64,000 nucleotides of DNA. Source: Streptomyces candidus (GTDB taxonomy: Bacteria; Actinomycetota; Actinomycetes; Streptomycetales; Streptomycetaceae). Positions 42,004-49,618 of the stretch are shown here, piece after piece; position 1 is the stretch's first letter, and the number at the start of each line of letters is the position of its first letter. Under the pieces are notes generated by a model that was not told where the DNA came from, searched no databases, and saw only the letters and a list, made by a program, of their open reading frames with translations. Made by a program: the position numbers and the translations under genes. The DNA lies in the NCBI RefSeq assembly GCF_014207445.1, contig NZ_JACHEM010000002.1, forward strand, positions 570,681 through 634,680, in the 5' to 3' direction.

Positions 42004-44552
42004 CGGACACACTGCTGCTGGTCGGCGCGGGCATCATGGGCCGCGGCTACGTCGCCGCCGCACGGGACCTCGACGTGCGGACCGTACTGCTCGACGACGA
42101 GGCCTGGCGCGAGCGGCACGAGCAGCATGTCGCGCACTTCGAGACGCCTGCCGGCGCCACCGAGACGCACTGGCTGCGGGCCGCGCTCGACCTCGCCGAC
42201 CGGCACCCGCCGCACGGGGCCGTGCCGTTCGCCGAGCAGCACGTGATGGCCTCGGCGCGGGTACAGGATCTGCTGGGGCTCCCGGGGCCGTCCCTCGCCG
42301 CCGCCGAGGCGAGCCGCAACAAGGCAGTCCAGCGCGCCCTGTTCGCCCACGCGGGGCTGCCGCAGCCCGACCACGCCGTCGTCGACGACGTGGAGCGGGC
42401 CGCCGAGTGGAGCCGCGGCCGTTACCCGGTCGTCGTCAAACCGCTGCGGGGCGCGGGCAGCGCCGGGGTGCGCTGTGTGGCGGACGAGGACGCGCTCCGC
42501 GCGGACCTGGCCCGCCGGGACGTGGGCCAGCAGGTGCTGATCGAGGAGTACCTGGACGCTCCCGAGTACAGCTGGGAGGGGCTCGTCGAGAACGGCACGG
42601 TGATCTTCGGCAACCACACCCGCAAGGTGACCACCGGGCCCCCCGAGTTCGTCGAACTGCAGCACCGGCTGCCCCACCGCCCCGCCGACCGCGAGCGCGT
42701 CGACGGGCAGACGGCGGCGCTGGTGGCCGCCGCCGGCATCCGCACCGGCATCGTCCACCTGGAGTACCGGGACGACGGCACCGTCCTGAAGCCCATGGAG
42801 TTCGCCGTGCGCACCCCCGGCGACCACATCCTGGAGCTGATGTGCCGGGCATACGGGCACGACTTCTTCCGCAGCGTCATCGAACTGGCCCTCGGGCGCG
42901 AGGTCGGTCTCCCCTCGGAACGGCCCCGCGCGGCCGGCGTACTGTTCCTGCCCGCCCCCCGCCCCGGCCGCATCACGGCCGTGGACGGCGTGGAGGCGGC
43001 GCAGGAGCGTCCCGACGTGGTGCGGGTCGGCCAGAAGAAGCATGCGGGTGACGTGCTCACCGGCCTCCACTCGTCCGGCGACCGGGTCGCCCACGCGCTG
43101 CTGCTCGCGGACACGCCCGCCGGGGTGGACGCGGCGGCCGACGCCGTGCTCCGGCAGATCAGCATCCGGGTCGAGCCGGCCGATGCCGTGCCCGCGCCGG
43201 CTGCCGTACCCAAGAACGCACCCGGCGAGCCGCCCCGGATCGCCGAGGACGGCCCCGTCGTCGTGCTCTGCAAGTGGCGGCCCGACATGGTCAGGGCGCT
43301 GCTTGCCGCGACGCCCAACCTCCATCTCGTTCTGGAGCACTCCGAGCTGGCGACCGCTGCGGCGTCGCCGGGGCTGATAGCCGCCGCGCGCTCCGTGCAC
43401 CGCGTCTCCGACATCGACTCCGTCGAGGAACTGACCGGGGTCGCCGTCGACCTGGCGGTCCGGGGAATCGGGGTCGACCAGGTGCTGTCCTTCTCCGAGG
43501 ACGGGCAGCTCGGCGCCGCCCAGATGCGCGCGTTGCTCGGCTGCGGCGGTGCGAGCGCGCAGATGCGGGCGGGGGTGCGCGACAAGCGCATGATGAAGCA
43601 CCTGGTGGCCGCCGCCGGCGTACCGGTGACCGAGTGGGCGTCGCTGCCGACCGACGTCACCTTCGCCGACGGCGACACCTCGCCCGACGTGGGGTTCCCC
43701 GCGATCGTGAAGCCCGCGTTCGGCTTCGGCACCATGAGCACGACCCGCGTCGAGAACGCCGAGGAGCTCGCCGGCGTCCTGCGCGACCTGGCGAAGCCCG
43801 ACCGGCTCGCCTCGGGCCACCTCATCCTCGAACGCTTCGTGTCCGGCCGCGAACTGCACATCGACGCCCTGTGGCGGGAGGGCAAGCCGCTCTTCCTGAC
43901 CGTGAGCGCGTACTACGTGCCCCGGCTCGACCACGTTGCCACCGACGGAGCCGCGGACGAGGCCCCGCCGGGCCGGGACGGCTCGTACATCCTGGCTCCC
44001 GAGGAGCACCCCGAACTCTACGAACGTATCCGCACGATGCATACGAGCGTCAACGAGGCCCTGGGCATCGACACCGCCGTCACCCACCTGGAGGTCTTCG
44101 AGACCCCCGCGGGCGACCTCCTCTTCTCGGAGATCGCCACCCGGATCGGCGGCGGCTGGATTCCCGACATGCTCACCGCCCGGCTCGGCCGGAGTGTCTT
44201 CGACACCGTCGCCACCGGGCTGCTCTACGGCGACACCGGGTTCAGCGGCTCCGGCGGGGCGGACGGGTCCGACGCGGACGCCGTGCCCGCCCCCCGGCAC
44301 ATCGGCGCGCTGCACCTGCGTCCGGCCCACGCCGGGACCGTTACCGGCCTGCCGTCGGGCGAGCAGATCGAAGCGGTCGAGGGAGTCATCGGCTGGCGTC
44401 TGATGAAGGAGGTCGGCGACCGGGTCGGGTTCTCCCATGCCATGGACTGGTGCCTGATGGTGGTCGTGGGCGCGGACACGACCCAGGAGTTCGAGGCGGC
44501 CCTCGACCGGGTCGAGACCGAGCTGACCATCGAGGTGGACCGTCGTGCCTGA
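42000..44552 (+). CDS. Tandem (double) ATP-grasp ligase
   Basis: An 850-residue protein with two complete ATP-grasp modules. Module 1 (about 1-400) has YPVVVKPLRGAGSAGV, VLIEEYLDAPEYSWEG and VLKPMEFAVRTPGDH. Module 2 (about 420-845) has FPAIVKPAFGFGTMST, LILERFVSGRELHIDA and LLFSEIATRIGGGWI. Unlike carbamoyl-phosphate synthase, each module carries its own N-terminal pre-ATP-grasp domain (MTDTLLLVGAGIMGRGYVAA; VVVLCKWRPDMVRALL). Two successive carboxylate-amine ligations by one polypeptide are suggested. Module 1 lacks the Asn usual in the metal motif (MEFAVR). ATG 42000 overlaps the previous stop. Confidence 0.83.
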   Translation: MTDTLLLVGAGIMGRGYVAAARDLDVRTVLLDDEAWRERHEQHVAHFETPAGATETHWLRAALDLADRHPPHGAVPFAEQHVMASARVQDLLGLPGPSLAAAEASRNKAVQRALFAHAGLPQPDHAVVDDVERAAEWSRGRYPVVVKPLRGAGSAGVRCVADEDALRADLARRDVGQQVLIEEYLDAPEYSWEGLVENGTVIFGNHTRKVTTGPPEFVELQHRLPHRPADRERVDGQTAALVAAAGIRTGIVHLEYRDDGTVLKPMEFAVRTPGDHILELMCRAYGHDFFRSVIELALGREVGLPSERPRAAGVLFLPAPRPGRITAVDGVEAAQERPDVVRVGQKKHAGDVLTGLHSSGDRVAHALLLADTPAGVDAAADAVLRQISIRVEPADAVPAPAAVPKNAPGEPPRIAEDGPVVVLCKWRPDMVRALLAATPNLHLVLEHSELATAAASPGLIAAARSVHRVSDIDSVEELTGVAVDLAVRGIGVDQVLSFSEDGQLGAAQMRALLGCGGASAQMRAGVRDKRMMKHLVAAAGVPVTEWASLPTDVTFADGDTSPDVGFPAIVKPAFGFGTMSTTRVENAEELAGVLRDLAKPDRLASGHLILERFVSGRELHIDALWREGKPLFLTVSAYYVPRLDHVATDGAADEAPPGRDGSYILAPEEHPELYERIRTMHTSVNEALGIDTAVTHLEVFETPAGDLLFSEIATRIGGGWIPDMLTARLGRSVFDTVATGLLYGDTGFSGSGGADGSDADAVPAPRHIGALHLRPAHAGTVTGLPSGEQIEAVEGVIGWRLMKEVGDRVGFSHAMDWCLMVVVGADTTQEFEAALDRVETELTIEVDRRA

Positions 44553-45870
44553 GCTCGGGCCAGGCGCCCGGCCCGGAGCGCGCTCTGTCGTCGTCTTCGT
44601 GGGCCTGCGCAAGAATCCGCTGGAGCACCGGCCCGCGTTCGAGGCCGCCCACCGCGAGGGCTACGCGGTGGTGCTGCTGGCGGCCCGCCCGCCGGCCGGG
44701 CTGCCGGGAGCGTTGCTCGCCGAGGCGCGGGCGGTCGACCCGCACGACACGGCCGTGTTCGACGCCGTGGTGGACGAGATCGCGGTCAGACACTCCGTCG
44801 CCGGCGTCGTCACCTGGTCGGACGCGGGTGTGGAACCGGCGGCTCGCGCTGCCCGCCGCCTGGGGTTGCCGGGCATCACGCCCGCGGCCGCCCGGCTGGC
44901 TCGCAACAAGTACCTCATGCGCCAGGCGCTCTCCGGCCAGCCCCACCTGATACCCCGTTACGCCCGGGTACGGACGCTGCGGGATGCCGAACAGGCGCTG
45001 GAACACGTCGGGTTCCCGGCCGTCCTGAAACCCGCGGCCGGCAGCGGCAGCAAAGGCATCTTCCTGTTGCGCTCGGCGGGAGATCTGCCGCCCGCGTTCG
45101 CCGAACTGGACCGGCTCACCGGCGCCGACGGGGACAGCATCTTCCGCAACGACCGCGGGGAGCTCGTACTCGAAGAACTGCTCGGAGGCAGCGAGCACAG
45201 CGTCGAAGGCTTCGTGCACCGGGGCGAAGTGACGGTCTGCGGAATCACCGACAAGACCACCACCGAGCCGTTCCGTCTGGAGCTGGCGCATCAGCACCCC
45301 AGCGCGTTGCCCCCCGCGGCCGCCTCCGCCGTGCGCGCGCTGACCCGCGAGGTCGTGGTTGCCCTGGGCTTCGACGACTGCGCCTTCCATCTGGAGTGCA
45401 TGTACGACGAGGAGACGGGGACCGCCCGGCTCGTGGAGGTGGCCGCACGTGCCGGCGGGGACTTCATCGGCTCCCACCTGGTCGGGCTTGCGAGCGGGGT
45501 CCCCTTCCACGAGAACGTGATCCGGGTGGCGACCGGCCGTGCCCCGCGTGTGCCGGACCGCCCACCGCTGCACGCCGGACTGCGCAAGATGATGGCTCCG
45601 GCGGCGGGGAAGCTGGTGCGGGTCGACGGACTGGACACGGCGCTTGGCGTCACCGGGGTCCAGCACGTCGTTCTCGACCGCGCTCCCGGCACCACCGTCA
45701 AGCTCCCACCCGAGCACTTCTCCTCCAGCGCTGTCGGTGCGGTCATCGCGACCGGCGACAGCGCGGAGTCTGTGGCGAACGCGTTGCGAGCCGCGACGGA
45801 CGCCCTGCACGTGGAGATGGCACCCGGGCCCGAAGGACACGCGCCGGGGGAGGCCTCGACGCACGGCTGA
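44545..45870 (+). CDS. ATP-grasp domain ligase
   Basis: A 441-residue ATP-grasp carboxylate-amine ligase, clearly related to the protein at 36153-37370: both begin VVFVGLRKNPLEHR / VLFLGLRRSPLEWR and both end the metal site with E-V-x-x-R-x-G-G-D. Key elements are FPAVLKPAAGSGSKGIFLL (about 154-172), LVLEELLGGSEHSVEG and TARLVEVAARAGGDFIGSHL. GTG 44545 overlaps the double ATP-grasp gene by 8 bases. It is the last gene of the operon. Confidence 0.83.
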   Translation: MPELGPGARPGARSVVVFVGLRKNPLEHRPAFEAAHREGYAVVLLAARPPAGLPGALLAEARAVDPHDTAVFDAVVDEIAVRHSVAGVVTWSDAGVEPAARAARRLGLPGITPAAARLARNKYLMRQALSGQPHLIPRYARVRTLRDAEQALEHVGFPAVLKPAAGSGSKGIFLLRSAGDLPPAFAELDRLTGADGDSIFRNDRGELVLEELLGGSEHSVEGFVHRGEVTVCGITDKTTTEPFRLELAHQHPSALPPAAASAVRALTREVVVALGFDDCAFHLECMYDEETGTARLVEVAARAGGDFIGSHLVGLASGVPFHENVIRVATGRAPRVPDRPPLHAGLRKMMAPAAGKLVRVDGLDTALGVTGVQHVVLDRAPGTTVKLPPEHFSSSAVGAVIATGDSAESVANALRAATDALHVEMAPGPEGHAPGEASTHG

Positions 45871-45962
45871 CTCCGCGAGGAACAGGCCGGTGCCACGACT
45901 TCCAGAGGGGCGGGGGGCGCCGCCTCGCGGCTGACCGGCTGGGGCTCATCCGGAGCGCCCCT

Positions 45963-46012
45963 GCCCGCCCCGCCCGCCGGAAAGCCGGGAGCACCGGCCG
46001 GACAGGGCGGGC
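45963..46012. terminator. Branched hairpin after ATP-grasp operon
   Basis: GCCCGCCC (45963-45970) can pair with GGGCGGGC (46005-46012), enclosing further CCGG-type stems. It lies in the 184-base gap between two convergent genes and is a modest terminator candidate for both. Confidence 0.35.
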
Positions 46013-46054
46013 AAGCGGCCCGACTTCTTCCGCCCCGGACACCAGCACGTTCCC

Positions 46055-46498
46055 CTATCGGCCAGGGGCTTGCTGCCCGCTCCGTGGTACGAGGCCGTCC
46101 GCGATCAGGCCTGCGAGGACCGCTTCGCCCAAGGCGTGGACGGCGGACTGCGGGCGGACCATCACCGTGAACTCCTTGATGCGGCCTGCCATGCCGAAGT
46201 GCAGGAGGTCGATGCCGTGGATCTCCTTGCCGTGCACGGTGGCCCGGAAGACGAGGGTCGTGGCGGGGGCTTCGCTGCCGTCCGTGCTGGTTTCGGCCGC
46301 GCCCTCGAAGTGCCCGACGTACCGGAAGTCCTCGAACGTGCGGAGCAGTACGCCGAAGAGGCCCAGCACCATCGGCCGGCCCTCGAACGGGGTGAACTTC
46401 ACCGGGCTGTACAGGCGGACGTCCTCGGTGAAGAGGTCCTCCAGGGCGCCGAGATCCCCCTTCTCCACAGCGCTGCGAAAGCGTGCGGCGGTCTCCAT
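46055..46498 (-). CDS. SnoaL/NTF2-like protein
   Basis: A 147-residue NTF2-like cone-fold protein. The N-terminal helices are ARFRSAVEKGDLGALEDLFT, followed by DVRLYSPVKFTPFEGR, a loop common in SnoaL-like polyketide cyclase/isomerase relatives, then strands ending in KEFTVMVRPQSAV. Small hydrophobic ligands are typical, but no active-site residues are assignable. It is divergent from a PadR regulator 84 bp away, which probably regulates it. Confidence 0.82.
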   Translation of the reverse strand: METAARFRSAVEKGDLGALEDLFTEDVRLYSPVKFTPFEGRPMVLGLFGVLLRTFEDFRYVGHFEGAAETSTDGSEAPATTLVFRATVHGKEIHGIDLLHFGMAGRIKEFTVMVRPQSAVHALGEAVLAGLIADGLVPRSGQQAPGR

Positions 46499-46510
46499 GA
46501 CTCCTCCTCG

Positions 46511-46544
46511 TACTCAGAGATATGATTAGTCAGTTTCTTGAGTA
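46511..46544. promoter_or_regulatory. Divergent promoter/operator between NTF2-like and padR genes
   Basis: TACTCA (46511-46516) and TGAGTA (46539-46544) form an inverted repeat around an AT-rich segment (TATGATTAG), which stands out in this G+C-rich genome. A PadR autoregulatory site is expected here; the repeat does not match the classic ATGT-N8-ACAT PadR motif. Confidence 0.45.
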
Positions 46545-46582
46545 TGGTGCGGGGAGATCCACGAAAAGGGAAGGGGGCCTCG

Positions 46583-47152
46583 ATGGCTTTGCGTCATGCC
46601 GTGCTGGCGGCCTTGCTGGACGGCGAGTACAGCGGCTACCAACTCGCCAAGGCGTTCGACGTCGGCGTCGCGAACTTCTGGTACGCGCAGCCGCAGCAGC
46701 TGTACGCGGAGCTGGCCAGGCTGGAGAGGGACGGGCTGGTGGCCGGACGGCAGGTGGTGCAGGAGACCCGGCCCAACAAGCGACTGTTCCGGGTCACGGA
46801 CGCCGGGCTCGCCGAACTGGAGAAGTTCGCGGCCGCCGCGTCGAAGCCCTCGTTCGTACGCGACGATCTCCTCGTCAAGGTGCAGGCCGTCGATCATGTC
46901 GGCATCGGTCCGGTGCTCGAACAGCTGGCGGAGCGGGTGCGTGCGGCCGAGGCCCGGATGGAGCTCTTCGGCAAGCTGCTGCGGAAGATGCGCGGCGAGA
47001 CGCCGGAGGAGGAGTTCCTGCGCGGCGGGGAGCGGATCGGGCCGTACCTGACCTGTCTGCGCGGTCTCGCCTTCGAACAGGGCAACCGGGACTGGTGCCT
47101 GCGGATCTCGGCCGTGCTGACGGAGAGGAAGGGTGCGAGTGAACACCGCTGA
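46583..47152 (+). CDS. PadR-family transcriptional regulator
   Basis: A 189-residue PadR regulator. The winged HTH starts ALRHAVLAALLDGEYSGYQL (about 2-21), with FWYAQPQQLYAELARLERDGLV as the recognition/wing region and RRPNKRLF-like (TRPNKRLFRVTDAG) wing. The C-terminal dimerisation domain (about 95-185, Vir_act_alpha_C type) is helical. ATG 46583 has AAGGGGG upstream. It probably represses itself and the divergent NTF2-like gene; the downstream SGNH gene is likely cotranscribed. Confidence 0.88.
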   Translation: MALRHAVLAALLDGEYSGYQLAKAFDVGVANFWYAQPQQLYAELARLERDGLVAGRQVVQETRPNKRLFRVTDAGLAELEKFAAAASKPSFVRDDLLVKVQAVDHVGIGPVLEQLAERVRAAEARMELFGKLLRKMRGETPEEEFLRGGERIGPYLTCLRGLAFEQGNRDWCLRISAVLTERKGASEHR

Positions 47153-47975
47153 GCAGCCGAGAACGGACGGATTCCGGCGGTACGTGGCCCTGGGCGACAG
47201 CCAGACCGAGGGGCTCGGCGACGGTGACGACGTCGGCGGCCTGCGAGGGTGGGCCGACCGGCTCGCCGAGCATCTCGCCGCCGTCAACCCCTCGCTCCAG
47301 TACGCCAATCTCGCCGTACGGGGACGTGTCGCCGGTCAGGTCCTGGCCGAGCAGCTGGGGCCCGCGCTGGACCTCCGCCCCGATCTGGCCTCCGTCGTCG
47401 CCGGCGTCAACGACCTGCTCAGGCCGCGTTTCGACGCGGACCGGACCGTGCGGGAGCTGGAGGAAATGTTCGCGGCACTCACCGCCGCCGGGGCGCACGT
47501 CGTGACGCTGACCGTTCCCGACATCGGGAGGATCGCGCCGGTCGCCCGGCCGGTCAGGCATCGGGTGTTCGCACTGAACGCCCGGATCCGCGTCGCCGCA
47601 GCCCGGCACGGTGTCACCGTCGCCGACACCGCCGTGCACGCCGTCGCCACCGATCCGCGGCTGTGGAGTGCGGACCGCCTCCACGCGAGCCCGCTCGGTC
47701 ACGAGCGGATCGCCGCGGCCGCCGCGTACGCCCTGCGGCTGCCCGGAAGCGACGACACCTGGGCACGGCCCCTGCCCCCGCAGGAGCTTCCCGGCCGAGG
47801 ACAGGCCGCCGCGGCGGAACTGCGCTGGGCCGCAGGTTTCCTCGGGCCATGGCTCCTCCGCCGGCTGTACGGACGGTCCTCCGGCGACGGCCGTACCGCG
47901 AAACGCCCCCGGCTCATGCCCTTGGACGCCGGACCCGGGTCCCCCGAGGAAACCGGGCTGCGCACAGGGGTGTAG
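47139..47975 (+). CDS. SGNH/GDSL hydrolase
   Basis: A 278-residue SGNH-fold esterase or lipase. The GDS nucleophile motif is ALGDSQTEG (Ser at about 21), followed by GRVAG (block II glycine), VAGVNDLL (block III, G-x-N-D) and SADRLHASPLGH with the catalytic Asp/His. No signal peptide is visible. I prefer GTG 47139 (GGAAGG seven bases upstream) over GTG 47133. It overlaps the padR gene end by 14 bases, so the two are coupled. Confidence 0.86.
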   Translation: MNTAEQPRTDGFRRYVALGDSQTEGLGDGDDVGGLRGWADRLAEHLAAVNPSLQYANLAVRGRVAGQVLAEQLGPALDLRPDLASVVAGVNDLLRPRFDADRTVRELEEMFAALTAAGAHVVTLTVPDIGRIAPVARPVRHRVFALNARIRVAAARHGVTVADTAVHAVATDPRLWSADRLHASPLGHERIAAAAAYALRLPGSDDTWARPLPPQELPGRGQAAAAELRWAAGFLGPWLLRRLYGRSSGDGRTAKRPRLMPLDAGPGSPEETGLRTGV

Positions 47976-48015
47976 GGGGTGGCGGCTGAACCGGTCCGGT
48001 GTCCGGGCGAAACGC

Positions 48016-48042
48016 CGGCCCCCGCACGCGCGCGGGGTGCCG
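48016..48042 (+). terminator. Hairpin after SGNH hydrolase gene
   Basis: CCCCGC (48020-48025) and GCGGGG (48032-48037) form the core of a hairpin that can extend outwards with CGGC/GCCG after one mismatch. It separates the SGNH gene from the iron-regulated esterase gene. Confidence 0.4.
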
Positions 48043-48081
48043 CCGCACAGGTACCGGACGGGCTTGTCCGTGGCCCGGTGG

Positions 48082-48097
48082 GTAAGGTTGCCCTTAC
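48082..48097 (+). promoter_or_regulatory. Iron box (IdeR/DmdR-type) upstream of the esterase gene
   Basis: GTAAGG (48082-48087), TTGC, CCTTAC (48092-48097) is a perfect palindrome resembling the actinobacterial IdeR/DmdR1 core TTAGGTTAGGCTAACCTAA. It lies 26 bases before the ATG of the Fes-like gene, consistent with repression by iron. Confidence 0.65.
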
Positions 48098-48123
48098 TCG
48101 CTGACGCCCCCTGGAGGATCCGT

Positions 48124-49371
48124 ATGCCCCTGACCGCCCCGCCGCCCGCCGGGACGACCCGTCGGCCCCCGCGCATCGCGCGACCTCGGCCCGTGGAACG
48201 GACAGGTAGTGCCTGGGTGGCGCGGGCCCTGGCGGAGGACGACTTCTGGGGGGCGGTGCGGCGGGCGGGCGGCGGACCGGTGATCGAGCCCGACCCGGCG
48301 GGCGACGGGACGTACCGGGTGGTCACCTTCCTGTGGCGGGGCAGCGAAGCGACCCGTGCCGTGCTCGTCATGCCGAACAAAATCGTCGACCCGCGGGACC
48401 TGCCGCGCAACCTGATGGAGCACGTGCCGGGCACGGACGTCTGGCACTGGTCGGTGCGGATGAGGGCGGACTGGCGGGCCACGTACGCGTTCTGCGTGGA
48501 CGAGGGGGGCGGGCCCGAGGGGGACGGGTACTGGGCGTGGCTGCGTGGCAGGCAGCAGGGCGACCCGCTCAACGCGCGTACTCTGGCGCGCCGTTGGGGT
48601 GGTGACCCGGTCTCGTACGTGGAACTGCCGCTCGCTCCGGCCGGGGACGGCTGGCAGCGGCGGGCGGGGGTGCCCCGAGGCACCGTCAGTGCGCACGTCG
48701 TGCGCAGCGATCTGCTCGGCAACGAGCGGCCGGTGCACGTGTACGAGCCGCCGGGCGGCGGGCGCGACCTGCCGGTGCTGGTGCTGCTGGACGGCGAGAT
48801 GTGGCAGCCGGGGCTGGACGTCGCGGCACTGCTCGACAACCTGATCGCGGACGGCCGCATCCCGCCGCTCGTCGCCCTGCTCCCCGAGTCGCTGAGCGCG
48901 GAGCAGCGGTGGGACGAACTCGCCTGCAACGAACGCTTCGTGGGATTCCTGGAACGCGAGCTGCTGCCGTGGGCGGGGGAGCGGTGGCCGGTGACGGGCG
49001 ATCCGGCCCGGACGGTAGTGGCCGGACAGAGTCTGGGCGGGCTGACCGCCGCGTACGCCGCGGTGTGCGCGCCGCAGCGGTTCGGGAAGGTGCTGGCGCA
49101 GTCGGGGTCGTTCTGGTGGCCGGACGAGCCCGGCCCGGCGCGTTCGGAATGGCTGACCGGGCGGATCGCCGCCGCCGAGCGGTTGCCCGTCCGGTTCTGG
49201 CTCTCGGTCGGCGAGCAGGAGTGGGTGGGTCTGCCCGCCTCGCGCCGACTGCGCGACACCCTGGCACGCAAGGGGTACGACGACGCCGCGTACCGGGAGT
49301 ACAACGGAGGGCACGACTACCTGTGCTGGCGCACCGAACTCGCCGACGGGCTGGTCGAGTTGCTGAAATGA
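48124..49371 (+). CDS. Enterochelin esterase (Fes-like)
   Basis: A 415-residue enterobactin/ferric-catecholate esterase homologue that would hydrolyse the ester bonds of an imported trilactone siderophore to release iron. The N-terminal Fes domain (about 35-170) includes DVWHWSVRMRADWRATYAF. The alpha/beta-hydrolase domain has nucleophile VVAGQSLGGLTAAYA and the C-terminal NGGHDYLCWR with the catalytic histidine. Length fits Fes. No signal peptide: cytoplasmic. It has its own iron box and converges on the MbtH/NRPS operon. Confidence 0.88.
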   Translation: MPLTAPPPAGTTRRPPRIARPRPVERTGSAWVARALAEDDFWGAVRRAGGGPVIEPDPAGDGTYRVVTFLWRGSEATRAVLVMPNKIVDPRDLPRNLMEHVPGTDVWHWSVRMRADWRATYAFCVDEGGGPEGDGYWAWLRGRQQGDPLNARTLARRWGGDPVSYVELPLAPAGDGWQRRAGVPRGTVSAHVVRSDLLGNERPVHVYEPPGGGRDLPVLVLLDGEMWQPGLDVAALLDNLIADGRIPPLVALLPESLSAEQRWDELACNERFVGFLERELLPWAGERWPVTGDPARTVVAGQSLGGLTAAYAAVCAPQRFGKVLAQSGSFWWPDEPGPARSEWLTGRIAAAERLPVRFWLSVGEQEWVGLPASRRLRDTLARKGYDDAAYREYNGGHDYLCWRTELADGLVELLK

Positions 49372-49382
49372 CGGCACATGAC

Positions 49383-49419
49383 GAGGGAGGGGGCCGCTGC
49401 CCGGGCGGCCCCCTCCCTC
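49383..49419. terminator. Bidirectional terminator between esterase and MbtH genes
   Basis: A 15-bp stem (49383-49397 with 49405-49419, GAGGGAGGGGGCCGC) has a 7-base loop in the 52-base gap between convergent genes. It should terminate both the esterase transcript and the long siderophore operon. Confidence 0.85.
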
Positions 49420-49423
49420 CGGG

Positions 49424-49618
49424 TCACGCGGGCGACTCCTGCAGGTGCGCCAGGCACTGCCCGTACGCGGCCGGGCCGTGCACCGTATCCCAGCCCTCGG
49501 GGACCGCGCGGAAGACCGGCCAGAGGGAGTACGCGCCGTGCGTACTGCGCAGCACCAGATGGGTGGGCTCCGCGTCCGCACTCGTCCCGGGCGGATCGAA
49601 AGGCGACCGTGTCGTCAT
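49424..49618 (-). CDS. MbtH-family NRPS accessory protein
   Basis: A 64-residue MbtH-like protein that binds and activates adenylation domains. Family residues seen are SPFDPPG at the N-terminus, TYSLWP-type HGAYSLWPVF and PEGWDTVHG. Its ATG overlaps the NRPS stop (49615-49618, ATGA), as usual for such partners, and it should serve the A domain encoded immediately upstream. Confidence 0.92.
   Translation of the reverse strand: MTTRSPFDPPGTSADAEPTHLVLRSTHGAYSLWPVFRAVPEGWDTVHGPAAYGQCLAHLQESPA

Noticed and set aside
41406..44612. A 1068-codon minus-strand frame opposite the MFS and double ATP-grasp genes
   Set aside because: The plus strand encodes recognisable transporter and ATP-grasp motifs, and the antisense translation shows none.
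33668..46012. Integrated element bounded by tRNA-Leu repeats
   Set aside because: I looked for a second copy of the tRNA 3' end (GTTCAAGTCCCCCCTCGGAC) and an integrase gene near 45.9-46.1 kb and found neither.
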